Origin: CAKRHR01 sp964423195
GTDB taxonomy: Bacteria; Bacillota; Clostridia; Lachnospirales; Lachnospiraceae
Direction: 5' to 3'
NCBI GenBank assembly: GCA_964423195.1
Contig: CAYRDY010000056.1
Coordinates: forward strand, 1-14,263
DNA: 14,263 bases
This document shows positions 7,084 through 14,263 of the stretch, piece after piece; within the stretch, counting starts at the first letter, position 1; every line of letters starts with the position of its first letter. The notes beneath the pieces were generated by a model that was given only the letters and a program-made list of their open reading frames with translations, had not been told where the DNA came from and ran no database searches. The translations under genes and the position numbers were made by a program.

Positions 7084-7113
7084 TTGACGGAATGCCCGGC
7101 AACGGGATATAAT
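7084..7113 (+). promoter_or_regulatory. Promoter of the ferredoxin/ASKHA gene, with dyad in spacer
   Basis: TTGACG (7084-7089), an 18-base spacer and a perfect TATAAT (7108-7113). The spacer holds the dyad CCCG-gcaa-CGGG (7095-7106), well placed for an operator of the divergent regulator. Start codon 35 bases downstream. Confidence 0.65.
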
Positions 7114-7148
7114 GGATTTACAAAATTTTAGTGTTTTGGGAGCTTTCA

Positions 7149-8466
7149 ATGAAGATTACGGTTGAATTTGAGAAAGGGAAAAAGATCATCGAGACAGACG
7201 GGCGCGTATCGCTTCTGGAAGCGCTGCGCGGTGCGCATGTCTATATTCCGGCGTACTGCAGCGGGCGCGGCGCCTGTGGGAAATGCGGTGTCTGCCTTGT
7301 CTCAGGGAATCTTGACATACAGGATGAGGACAGAGAATTTTTTGATGACGCGCAGCTTGAGGCGGGCTGGCGCCTGTCCTGCAGGGCTTATCCGAGGGAA
7401 GATATAGAAATCAGGCTGATGACGGCGGATGAGGATGATTTTGAAGTGCTGTCCAGCAGCGGCGCGNNNNNNNNNNNNNNNNNNNNNNNNNNNNNNNNNN
7501 NNNNNNNNNNNNNNNNNNNNNNNNNNNNNNNNNNNNNNNNNNNNNNNNNNNNNNNNNNNNNNNNNNGGGGATCGTGCGGCCGGGAATATCGGGGCAGGCG
7601 AATGTGCGGCAAACGACGCGCGTTTTCATCTGTGCCGGCGAATGCGGCAGGCTTTAGTGACCGTGATGCCGGGCATCTCAACCTATGTCGGCGCGGATAT
7701 CGCGGCGGGTATTCTGTGCTGCGGATTTGCCGAGGCAAAGAAACCCTGTATGCTGATTGATCTGGGCACGAACGGGGAGATGGCGCTCGGCACCGGGGAA
7801 CGACTGCTGTGTACGTCGACGGCGGCGGGGCCGGCGTTTGAGGGCGGAAATATTTCCTGCGGCACCGGCAGCGTCCGGGGCGCGATATGCGCCGTGAAGA
7901 TCACGGATACGGATCCGCTCCGAGTGGAGGTCTCGACGATCGCTGACGGCGCCCCGGTGGGCATCTGCGGCACGGGCGTGCTGGATATGACGGCGGAGCT
8001 GGTGAGGAGCGGCCTGGTCGACGAGACGGGGCTTTTGGACGAGGACTATTTTGACGACGGCATTTACCTGACGGAGGATCAGCACGGCGAGCCGATCATA
8101 TTTACTCAGCAGGACGTGCGTGAGATACAGCTTGCAAAGGCGGCGGTGCGCGCCGGCGCGGAGGTGCTTGTCAAGAAATACGGCATTTCCTTCGATGAGA
8201 TCGAGACGGTCTATCTGGCCGGTGGCTTCGGTTTTAAGCTAAATATTGAAAAGGCGATCAGTATCGGCCTGTTGCCGGAGTGCTTTGCGGGGAAAATTCA
8301 GATCGCCGGAAATACATCGCTCAAAGGGGCGGGAATGTGCCTCGCGGATGCGGACCAAATTCGGATTGTGGAGGAATTGATCCGACATTCGACGGAGATC
8401 GGCCTCGGCAGCGATAAGGATTTTAGTGAGGCGTACATGGACGCCATGTTTTTTGCGAATGAATGA
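7149..8466 (+). CDS. [2Fe-2S] ferredoxin-ASKHA (DUF4445) protein, corrinoid-activator type, interrupted by gap
   Basis: The N-terminal part (106 codons before the gap) is a plant-type [2Fe-2S] ferredoxin: Cys37-x5-Cys43-x2-Cys46 and Cys78. The part after the gap ends in the ASKHA/DUF4445 fold: MPGISTYVGADIAAGIL, DLGTNGEMALG, the GPAFEGG loop, GICGTGVLDM, YLAGGFGFKLNIEKAISIGLLP. This architecture belongs to reductive activators of corrinoid enzymes (RACo, RamA/RamQ-like), which use ATP to reduce inactive Co(II) corrinoid proteins. The frame before the gap differs from the frame after it, and the first ASKHA half (the DIGTTT region) is absent. The real gap should therefore be several hundred bases; a pseudogene cannot be ruled out. 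About 100 bases after the gap match the family in no frame I can read. The ATG at 7149 has GGGAG seven bases upstream. No corrinoid protein is visible. Confidence 0.85.
7467..7566. other. Scaffold gap (100 N) inside the ferredoxin/ASKHA gene
   Basis: Exactly 100 undetermined bases. The frame changes across it and family architecture implies a larger missing piece. Confidence 0.97.
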
Positions 8467-8559
8467 TAAAAGACAACGCGGGGCGGCTGGCTTCGTTTTG
8501 GAAAGCGTGCCGTGCAAGCGGTTCACCAATGTCTGGGAGATAAGAGAGGATCAGTGGCT

Positions 8560-10201
8560 ATGGAAACAATCAGGGTCGGGGAAATCGTCAGAGCCGTCGG
8601 CGGCGCGCTGCTGTGCGGCGATGTGGATACAGAGATCACAAATATCTGCATTGACAGCAGGGAAGTGGGAGAAGGCAGCCTGTTTGTGCCGATTATCGGC
8701 GAGCGGGTGGATGCACACATCTTCATCGGCCAGGTATTTGAAAGTGGCGCGGCGGCGACGCTGACATCCGTGGGCTGGCNNNNNNNNNNNNNNNNNNNNN
8801 NNNNNNNNNNNNNNNNNNNNNNNNNNNNNNNNNNNNNNNNNNNNNNNNNNNNNNNNNNNNNNNNNNNNNNNNNNNNNNNCGCAGATGGATCCGCGGGATG
8901 TGATCACGGCAGCGGATCAGGCGCTGATTGCGTCCGGGGCGCCGCAGCGCGCGCACGCCTATATTTTGGTGGAAGATACAGAAAAGGCGCTGGCGGCGCT
9001 GAGCATTTATTATAAGAAACGATTTTCGATCCCATTTATCGGCATTACCGGCAGCGTGGGCAAAACATCGACGAAGGAGATGATCGCGGCGGCGCTGTCC
9101 ACAAAATACCATGTCTTGAAGACGGCCGGCAACCAGAACAGCAATATCGGGGTGCCGCTGACGCTCTTTCGCCTGGAGCGAAAGCATGAGATCGCCGTGA
9201 TCGAGATGGGGATCAGCGATTTCGGCGAGATGGCGGAGCTGGCGGACATCGTGCGCCCGGACACGATGGTCGTGACCAATATTGGGGTGGCGCATCTGGC
9301 GCAGTTTAAGACCAGGGAAAACATTTTGCGCGAGAAGCTGACTTCCGCGAGATATTTTGGCGCGGAGCATACGCTCTACCTAAACGGCGACAATGATATG
9401 CTTGCGGGTGTCCGAGACGGAAGCGTCCGCTGCGCTGATGAGGACAGCGGGGAATTGCCGGCGGGGTGCGTGCCGCTTCCCGTACTTTTGGAGAGACTTC
9501 AGAAGGCGCGGGTATATTTTTTCGGCACCGACGAGAAAATGGATTTTTACGCGAGAGATATACATATCCGCGACGGGCGGCAGTGCTTCACATTTGTCGG
9601 CGGCGGGCGTGAGACTGAGGTTTCCATGCTGCAGCTGGGGCTGCACAATGTCTATAACGGGGTCGTGGCGCTGGCGATCGCCATGCAGTACGGGATCGAT
9701 CCGGAGACGGCAAAGGCGGGCGTTGAGAATTACGCGGGGATCGCCATGCGTCAGCAGGTCAGCCATATGGCAAATGGCATCAAGATTATCGACGATACAT
9801 ACAACGCAAGCCCTGATTCGATCATCAGCGGCGTGCGCGTGCTGGCGGCGATGGACAATGTCGGACGAAAGATCGCCTGTCTGGCGGATGTGCTTGAACT
9901 GGGCGAGGCCTCATGGCAGTGCCATTATGACACCGGAAAGGCTGTCGCGGCGCTGCCGGTGGATGAGATCGTCACGGTCGGCGAGATGATGCGGGCGCTT
10001 GTCCGTGCGGTCAATGACACGAATCCGGAAATCCGGACACATGCGTTTGACACCAACACGGAGGCCGCGGAATACCTCAAGTCAGTGATCGGCGCTGGCG
10101 ATGTCCTGCTGTGCAAGGGCTCGCGCGGGATGCGTCAGGAGGAGGTCGTCGCGGCGGTGAAAGATTACCTGAATACGGAGGAGCGAGATGCACGCGATTG
10201 A
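8560..10201 (+). CDS. murF: UDP-N-acetylmuramoyl-tripeptide--D-Ala-D-Ala ligase (MurF), interrupted by gap
   Basis: MurF adds D-Ala-D-Ala to the UDP-MurNAc-tripeptide, the last cytoplasmic step of peptidoglycan precursor synthesis. Before the gap are 73 residues of the N-terminal Mur domain (DSREVGEGSLFVPIIGERVDAH, then HIFIGQVFESGAAATL). After it come YILVEDTEKAL, the ATP loop GITGSVGKTSTKEM, NQNSNIGVPLTLF, EMGISDFGEMAELADIVRPD, TNIGVAHL, LNGDND, DDTYNASPDSI and CKGSRGMRQEEVV, all MurF hallmarks. The frame differs on the two sides, so the 100 N do not reflect the true length. Comparison with the family suggests only a few tens of residues are missing. The ATG at 8560 has GAGAGGA nine bases upstream; the in-frame GTG at 8554 is too close to it. 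No terminator separates it from the ASKHA gene 93 bases upstream. Its end overlaps the RpiR gene. Confidence 0.95.
8780..8879. other. Scaffold gap (100 N) inside murF
   Basis: Exactly 100 undetermined bases; the murF frame changes across it. Confidence 0.97.
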
Positions 10202-10967
10202 GAAGTTACAGGCTTATTATAATTATACGAAGACCGGAGATATCTACAGGGATGTCGTCGGCATTATTCTGAGAAATATGGACAAGATCGAGCAAAGCAC
10301 GATTTACGATGTCGCGGATCTGTGTTTTGTCTCCCCGACGACCGTCAGCAGGCTCAGCCGGAAGCTGGGCTATCAGGGATTTCAGGATTTCAAGAGCGAC
10401 CTTGTCTCCGCGATAAAAAATTACGATTTTCTCAATCGCTATATTTCACTCAGTGAATCCGCAAAATACGACGACATGATCACGGCCTATCTGCAGTCGC
10501 TGAGCCTGCAGATCAACCGCCTGAAGGCGGATCTCGACACGGAAAAGCTGACGGAACAGGTGAAAATGATTCACGACTGCGAAAAAATCTCGTTCTATAC
10601 CTGCGGGCTGATGTTCGCGGAGAGCCGATTTCAGTGTGATCTGATCATGACCGGCCACGCGTGCGAGATCAAGACCTCCGTCATTGACCAGATGGAGGAC
10701 GCCAAGACACTGACCGCGTCGGATCTGGTGATTATGGTGCTGCCCGCCGTCGCCGATTCCACGGAGACGAAGGATCTGATGCGCCGGATCCGGGATCACG
10801 GGGCGAAGATATTTCTGCTGACGGATGTCAAATATCCGATTTACAGAAATTATGTGGACGAGATGTATTGCTTTGACGGCGTGATCGGCATATTGGATGA
10901 CTACCGCTTTGCCGTCTATATCAATCTGCTGTCGATCCGCTATCGGGAAATGTTTATCGGCGATTGA
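10188..10967 (+). CDS. MurR/RpiR-family transcription regulator
   Basis: A 259-aa regulator. Residues about 1-77 are the RpiR-type helix-turn-helix domain (STIYDVADLCFVSPTTVSRL, then RKLGYQGFQDFKSDL). Residues about 105-245 are a SIS sugar-phosphate-binding domain (ISFYTCGLMFAESRFQCDL, DLVIMVLPAVADS, GAKIFLLTD). Such proteins sense phosphosugars; MurR senses MurNAc-6-phosphate. The ATG lies inside the end of murF (14-base overlap, different frame) with GGAGGAG at 10177-10183, so the two are co-translated. This fusion of a cell-wall synthesis gene and a sugar-phosphate-sensing regulator suggests amino-sugar or cell-wall recycling control, but the ligand is inferred. The SIS domain is rather diverged in its glycine loop, so ligand binding may be altered. 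Confidence 0.88.
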   Translation: MHAIEKLQAYYNYTKTGDIYRDVVGIILRNMDKIEQSTIYDVADLCFVSPTTVSRLSRKLGYQGFQDFKSDLVSAIKNYDFLNRYISLSESAKYDDMITAYLQSLSLQINRLKADLDTEKLTEQVKMIHDCEKISFYTCGLMFAESRFQCDLIMTGHACEIKTSVIDQMEDAKTLTASDLVIMVLPAVADSTETKDLMRRIRDHGAKIFLLTDVKYPIYRNYVDEMYCFDGVIGILDDYRFAVYINLLSIRYREMFIGD

Positions 10968-11052
10968 GACGGGGAAGCCCGGGCGGAACGGGGGCCGGCG
11001 GATACTATATCAAGGGATTCAAGAAGATCCTGAAAGCGCAGTTCTAGGTGGG

Positions 11053-11080
11053 TAGACTTGTTTCATTTTACGGATACATT
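11053..11080 (+). promoter_or_regulatory. Possible promoter of the AT-rich cassette
   Basis: TAGACT (11053-11058), 16-base spacer and TACATT (11075-11080), each 4 of 6 to consensus, 33 bases before a GTG start with a strong ribosome site. Weak match; given mainly for its position at the base-composition border. Confidence 0.3.
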
Positions 11081-11113
11081 ATTCAGCATGCGTAGAGAAT
11101 AGGAGGAGAAAAG

Positions 11114-11130
11114 GTGTTAATTGCGGATAA
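11114..11130 (+). CDS. First codons of a gene cut off by a gap
   Basis: A strong AGGAGG (11101-11106) stands seven bases before GTG at 11114, which opens a frame reading M-L-I-A-D before the N block. This is most simply the start of the small protein whose end is visible at 11233-11511. Since the true gap length is unknown, a separate gene is possible. Confidence 0.55.
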
Positions 11131-11230
11131 NNNNNNNNNNNNNNNNNNNNNNNNNNNNNNNNNNNNNNNNNNNNNNNNNNNNNNNNNNNNNNNNNNNNNN
11201 NNNNNNNNNNNNNNNNNNNNNNNNNNNNNN
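11131..11230. other. Scaffold gap (100 N)
   Basis: Exactly 100 undetermined bases at the start of the AT-rich cassette. Confidence 0.97.
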
Positions 11231-11232
11231 GG

Positions 11233-11511
11233 TGCGAAGATAATCCGGAAAAAATAATGGAGGGGAACGATCAAAGAAAAAAAGACCTTTTAAAATCCCA
11301 TAATCTTGAGAAAATATTAAAAGAATTAGGGCAGCAAGGGAATTTCAAATTTCCACAATTAAAAACGATTCACAATGATATGGTTGCCCCTGACACATAT
11401 CATCAATTTTTCCGCTATTGTATCAGAATTCGAGAAGGAGATCAAAGTAAAGAAAAAAAGGTAGAGGAAGTATTGAATAAAATTGCGGAATGGATCGAGG
11501 AAGGGATGTGA
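11233..11511 (+). CDS. Small charged protein of the double-NTPase cassette (5' end in gap)
   Basis: The frame is open from the gap edge and gives 92 visible residues. An internal ATG at 11257 is possible but lacks a ribosome site, so the start is probably in or before the gap (GTG at 11114). The product is hydrophilic and mostly helical: KKDLLKSHNLEKILKELG, a central DMVAPDTYHQFFRYCIRI stretch, and a C-terminal helix EEVLNKIAEWIEEGM. There is no membrane segment, signal peptide or catalytic motif, and I do not recognise the family. Its stop overlaps the start of the 879-aa NTPase (GTGA), so the two are co-translated and probably act together; an adaptor or sensor subunit is one possible role. 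Base composition is AT-rich like the next gene. Confidence 0.7.
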   Translation, partial: CEDNPEKIMEGNDQRKKDLLKSHNLEKILKELGQQGNFKFPQLKTIHNDMVAPDTYHQFFRYCIRIREGDQSKEKKVEEVLNKIAEWIEEGM

Positions 11512-14147
11512 CAAGAATGCTATTGTATACATGGAAGGACGTTGAAAGAAAACTATTATTAAATAAGAATCAATGGAATGATGTTATTATTGATATAGAA
11601 ACATATGTAAATGAGCTTGTAATCTATTTGAATAAAGCATCTGATAAACAGGCTTCTATTGAAGTATTGCACAGTATATTCGGAATAAATTTTGATCAGG
11701 AAACAAAGAAAATAATAATGGATTTGCCTGACAGATGTATGGATGTTAGCTGGGAAGTAGAGGAAAATCCAGGAAAAAACGGAGCAATAGCTCCGCTTTT
11801 CAAGAATGTGATATATCAGAAATCGTCATATTATAATGAATTATTAGAGAAAGAATTACCAGGCGTTCCCGTGCTTGCATTTCATTCTTATAAAGGAGGT
11901 GTTGGCAGGACATTATCTCTTCTTGCATTTGTTAAAGCATGGTCATCCCTAAAAACGGTAAATAATCCTGTAAGGCTCCTTGTTGTTGATGCGGACATAG
12001 AGGCACCGGGAATCACATGGCTTACTTCTGAAAAAATAGAAAATCAAATCAGCTTTCTTGATCTGTTAGAAATGATACAGGAAAGGGATAGTATAGATGA
12101 GGTCATAGATTTAGTGGCTGATAAGTTGTCAGATATGACTTTTAAGATAGAAACCGAAAAAAGTATGGTAGAACATATTGTTTTGCCAACCTACAGATAT
12201 GTCGAGCAACTGTTAGACATGTATGCCAGTCCGGAAAGTCTTGCTAACAGTTATTCTAAAAAATATATTCTTGCGGAAGTTTTATCAAAATTAGGTCAAA
12301 GGATAAATGCAGGACTTGTATTGGTAGATTTGAGAGCTGGATTAAGTGAATTTTCAGCGCCATTATTATTCGATCCGAGAGTAAAAAAATATTTGGTTAC
12401 TTCAACATCCCATCAATCTGTTCAGGGAACGAAATTATTACTGCAGCAACTGGGTAAGGGATTGCCTTTAAACGAAAATTCAAAAATACCTGAAATTTTA
12501 CTGACAATGGTGCAGGAAAATGAGGATGTCACAGACATTATCAGTGAGATCGTTGCTGTTTATGATCAGTATTTGGCGGATGGTAGTATCTCCTTGATGG
12601 ATGATATTGTTACGGAACTCCCGTTTGCAAGCGAACTTATCCATTTGGAATCTTTAGAAAAAATAATAAAAAATTTAAATGGCAGAGACTTTTACAATAA
12701 TATTTTAAACATTGTAAGGAACAGCTATCCGGATCAGACAATTAAAACGGAATATAAAATGTCGCGAGATGAAGCTATTAAACAAATACATTATTTTGCT
12801 GGAAACCAAATTAGCGCCGAGAGCGGAGAATCCTTTAGAGTGTTGATGACAGAGTCTATTCAAAACCTGATTAAAAAATATAAAAATAATATTCCGTGTA
12901 CGGTGATCATGGGTGCGAAGGGATCAGGAAAAACCTTTTTATATCGAGAAATATTAAAGAAAAAATCGTGGGGACAGTTTATGACATCTATGCAGAAAAA
13001 TGAGATTAGACTCTCAGATAAAATGGATCATATCTTAATGCTCCCATTGTTATCATCCAGTAATGCAGGTGGATTTTATGAGATCCTTGAAAGCACAATA
13101 TCAGGATTTAATCAGTATGGATTGAGAGGTGTAATGGACAAATCTGTATATATAAATACCAAAGATTTTTTATTACGATCTCTGCGAAAAGAGAACGATG
13201 TATTGGAATGGAAAGAAATCTGGAGAAGTGCCATATTAAAGACTGTAAATAATGTATACCAATCTCTGGATGAGTTTGAGAATGAGTTGGCGGAGAAACA
13301 TATTCAGATAGTCTTTTTAGTTGATGGTCTGGAAGAAATCTTTCAAAACTCGATTGCATCTAAAAATGAAAAAAATGCAATTTCCGCCCTCTGCAGAGAT
13401 CTGGTACAAGAAGTACAGACAAAATATAAAAATATCGGCCTGATGATATTTTTAAGGAAAGATATGGTGCGAGATTCATTAGAGGTAAATTATGAACAAT
13501 TCATCTCGCTTTATCGTTCGGTGGAATTACAATGGTCCAGCACTGAGGCATTGAGACTGGCAGTATGGTTAGTTAATCAAGCGATCGAAGGATTTTATCA
13601 AGAAGAGGTTCCACTGGAAATGGCTCCAAGAGAAATAATAGATCGGTCTCTCAATAAATTGTGGGGTATTAAGTTGGGGAAGGCCACATCTAATGAAGCA
13701 AATTCTTCCAGATGGATATTAGCCGCGTTGTCAGATTTTAACGGTCAGCTGCAGGCTCGCGATATTATTCGATTTTTGGAAAAAGCCACCGTTAATGTGG
13801 GTAAGCCTGTTTACCCGGATCGGCTATTAATGCCTGCGGAGATTAAATTAGCCGTATCCGACTGTTCTGATGAAAAGATTGGCGAGATAAAAGAGGAAAT
13901 TAAAGCACTTGGACCAATTTTTGACAAATTAAATAATGCGCCGGATGAAAAAAAGGTGTTGCCATTTTCCAGTGACTCATTCGATCTTACTCAAGCAGAG
14001 GAAAAGCTTATGAAACAAGAAGGCTATTTGCGAATAGAGAATGATAAATACTACCTGCCGGAAATCGTAAGACGCGCGTTAAAATTTAAATTCGGGAAAG
14101 GAGCAAGGCCTAAGGTATTATCATTGACCTTAAAGAATGGAGGCTAA
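11508..14147 (+). CDS. Large protein with a KGGVGR-type ParA-like NTPase and a second P-loop ATPase module
   Basis: An 879-aa, probably cytoplasmic protein. Residues 1-110 are an N-terminal domain (LLYTWKDVERKLL). Residues about 120-400 are a SIMIBI/ParA-like NTPase: FHSYKGGVGRT (K129-T135; the family usually has KGG-x-GKT), LLVVDADIEAPG (D161, D163, P167) and LVLVDLRAG (D274). Residues about 450-700 are a second module of STAND/KAP style, with Walker A GAKGSGKT (469-476), Walker B IVFLVDGLEE (D606) and LMIFLRKDMV. The end (about 820-870) looks like a winged helix (EGYLRIENDKYYLPEIVRRAL). I recall the KGGVGR variant from proteins of bacterial conflict systems. The GTG at 11508 is chosen because GAGGAAGG precedes it and it overlaps the previous stop. 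A 60-base sample (11521-11580) has only 16 G/C, against 39 in murF (9241-9300), which points to transfer. No nuclease or other effector domain is recognisable. Confidence 0.85.
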   Translation: MTRMLLYTWKDVERKLLLNKNQWNDVIIDIETYVNELVIYLNKASDKQASIEVLHSIFGINFDQETKKIIMDLPDRCMDVSWEVEENPGKNGAIAPLFKNVIYQKSSYYNELLEKELPGVPVLAFHSYKGGVGRTLSLLAFVKAWSSLKTVNNPVRLLVVDADIEAPGITWLTSEKIENQISFLDLLEMIQERDSIDEVIDLVADKLSDMTFKIETEKSMVEHIVLPTYRYVEQLLDMYASPESLANSYSKKYILAEVLSKLGQRINAGLVLVDLRAGLSEFSAPLLFDPRVKKYLVTSTSHQSVQGTKLLLQQLGKGLPLNENSKIPEILLTMVQENEDVTDIISEIVAVYDQYLADGSISLMDDIVTELPFASELIHLESLEKIIKNLNGRDFYNNILNIVRNSYPDQTIKTEYKMSRDEAIKQIHYFAGNQISAESGESFRVLMTESIQNLIKKYKNNIPCTVIMGAKGSGKTFLYREILKKKSWGQFMTSMQKNEIRLSDKMDHILMLPLLSSSNAGGFYEILESTISGFNQYGLRGVMDKSVYINTKDFLLRSLRKENDVLEWKEIWRSAILKTVNNVYQSLDEFENELAEKHIQIVFLVDGLEEIFQNSIASKNEKNAISALCRDLVQEVQTKYKNIGLMIFLRKDMVRDSLEVNYEQFISLYRSVELQWSSTEALRLAVWLVNQAIEGFYQEEVPLEMAPREIIDRSLNKLWGIKLGKATSNEANSSRWILAALSDFNGQLQARDIIRFLEKATVNVGKPVYPDRLLMPAEIKLAVSDCSDEKIGEIKEEIKALGPIFDKLNNAPDEKKVLPFSSDSFDLTQAEEKLMKQEGYLRIENDKYYLPEIVRRALKFKFGKGARPKVLSLTLKNGG

Positions 14148-14149
14148 TA

Positions 14150-14161
14150 ATGGCGGGATGA
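14150..14161 (+). promoter_or_regulatory. Three-codon minicistron overlapping the next start
   Basis: GGAGG (14139-14143) is followed after six bases by ATG GCG GGA TGA. The stop TGA overlaps the ATG at 14158 (ATGA), which opens the next frame. This could be a reinitiation leader coupling the NTPase and the next gene, or the sign of a sequencing error. Confidence 0.35.
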
Positions 14162-14263
14162 TACCTGCAAAGTTCGGCCAGCGGATTTTGATATCGGACG
14201 ATGAAGGCCCGGAGACGGCAACCGTTACGGCATTGCCCTTGAGAATATTGCATTTGAGACAGA
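14158..14263 (+). CDS. Start of the third cassette gene (runs off the window)
   Basis: The frame is open from ATG 14158 to the end of the window and gives 35 residues beginning MIPAKFGQRILISDDEG. The optimal ribosome site (GGAGG) is 14 bases away, too far for a direct start, but GGCGGG lies immediately before the ATG. Composition is less AT-rich than the preceding gene. No family is recognisable from so short a piece. Its position ten bases after the NTPase stop suggests the same operon and makes it the candidate effector or third component. Confidence 0.45.
   Translation, partial: MIPAKFGQRILISDDEGPETATVTALPLRILHLRQ

Noticed and set aside
10968..11046. Possible gene remnant ending ...YYIKGFKKILKAQF after the RpiR gene
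   Set aside because: The frame has no start codon or ribosome site and overlaps nothing recognisable; a stop at 11045-11047 and plausible residues are not enough to call a pseudogene.
11050..14263. Direct repeats (attachment sites) flanking the AT-rich cassette
   Set aside because: I compared 11041-11130 with 14140-14263 by eye and found no shared stretch; the right border may lie outside the window.

Overview
The window looks like a scaffold from a Clostridia genome (Bacillota; Lachnospiraceae- or Eubacterium-like), probably metagenome-assembled. This is an inference from several signs. The genes carry strong AGGAGG-type ribosome sites and use GTG as well as ATG starts. There is an SPxTG-type sortase-anchored surface protein, a small rubredoxin, a PocR-AraC regulator facing a corrinoid-activator-type ferredoxin/ASKHA protein, and a BceS-like kinase. 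Five blocks of exactly 100 N (3279, 4624, 7467, 8780, 11131) are scaffold joins of unknown true length. Reading frames change across the joins inside the ASKHA and murF genes, so those genes are probably intact but not contiguous here.

Layout: (1) 1-620, the 3' end of a cell-wall-anchored surface protein, then a hairpin. (2) 788-946, a 52-aa rubredoxin with its own promoter and terminator. (3) 1025-3278, a two-gene unit: a 609-aa AAA-type ATPase fused to a complete CoA-pyrophosphatase-type Nudix domain, overlapped by an unrecognised lysine-rich gene that runs into a gap. (4) 3441-4388 (minus), a flavodoxin-fold flavoprotein with an Fe-S-type Cys cluster and a zinc ribbon. (5) 4546-4623, a 32-bp-period repeat array cut by a gap. 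(6) 4739-5632, a BceS-like histidine kinase whose response regulator is probably in the gap. (7) 5740-6993 (minus) and 7149-8466 (plus), the divergent PocR-AraC regulator and the [2Fe-2S]/ASKHA protein, with back-to-back promoters. (8) 8560-10967, murF overlapping an RpiR-type regulator. (9) 11114-14263, an AT-rich cassette: a small protein, an 879-aa protein with two different P-loop modules (KGGVGRT and GAKGSGKT), and the start of a third gene.

The two places most likely to hold something new are the ATPase-Nudix fusion and the AT-rich double-NTPase cassette. In the fusion, the ATPase part is AT-rich and the Nudix part GC-rich, and the Nudix domain sits where I recall relatives of this ATPase carrying a PD-(D/E)XK nuclease-like domain. 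The cassette has the look of a regulated conflict or defence system: sharp base-composition contrast, tightly overlapping genes, and ParA-like plus STAND/KAP-like NTPase modules in one chain. No effector can be named, because its third gene leaves the window and its first gene is cut by a gap.
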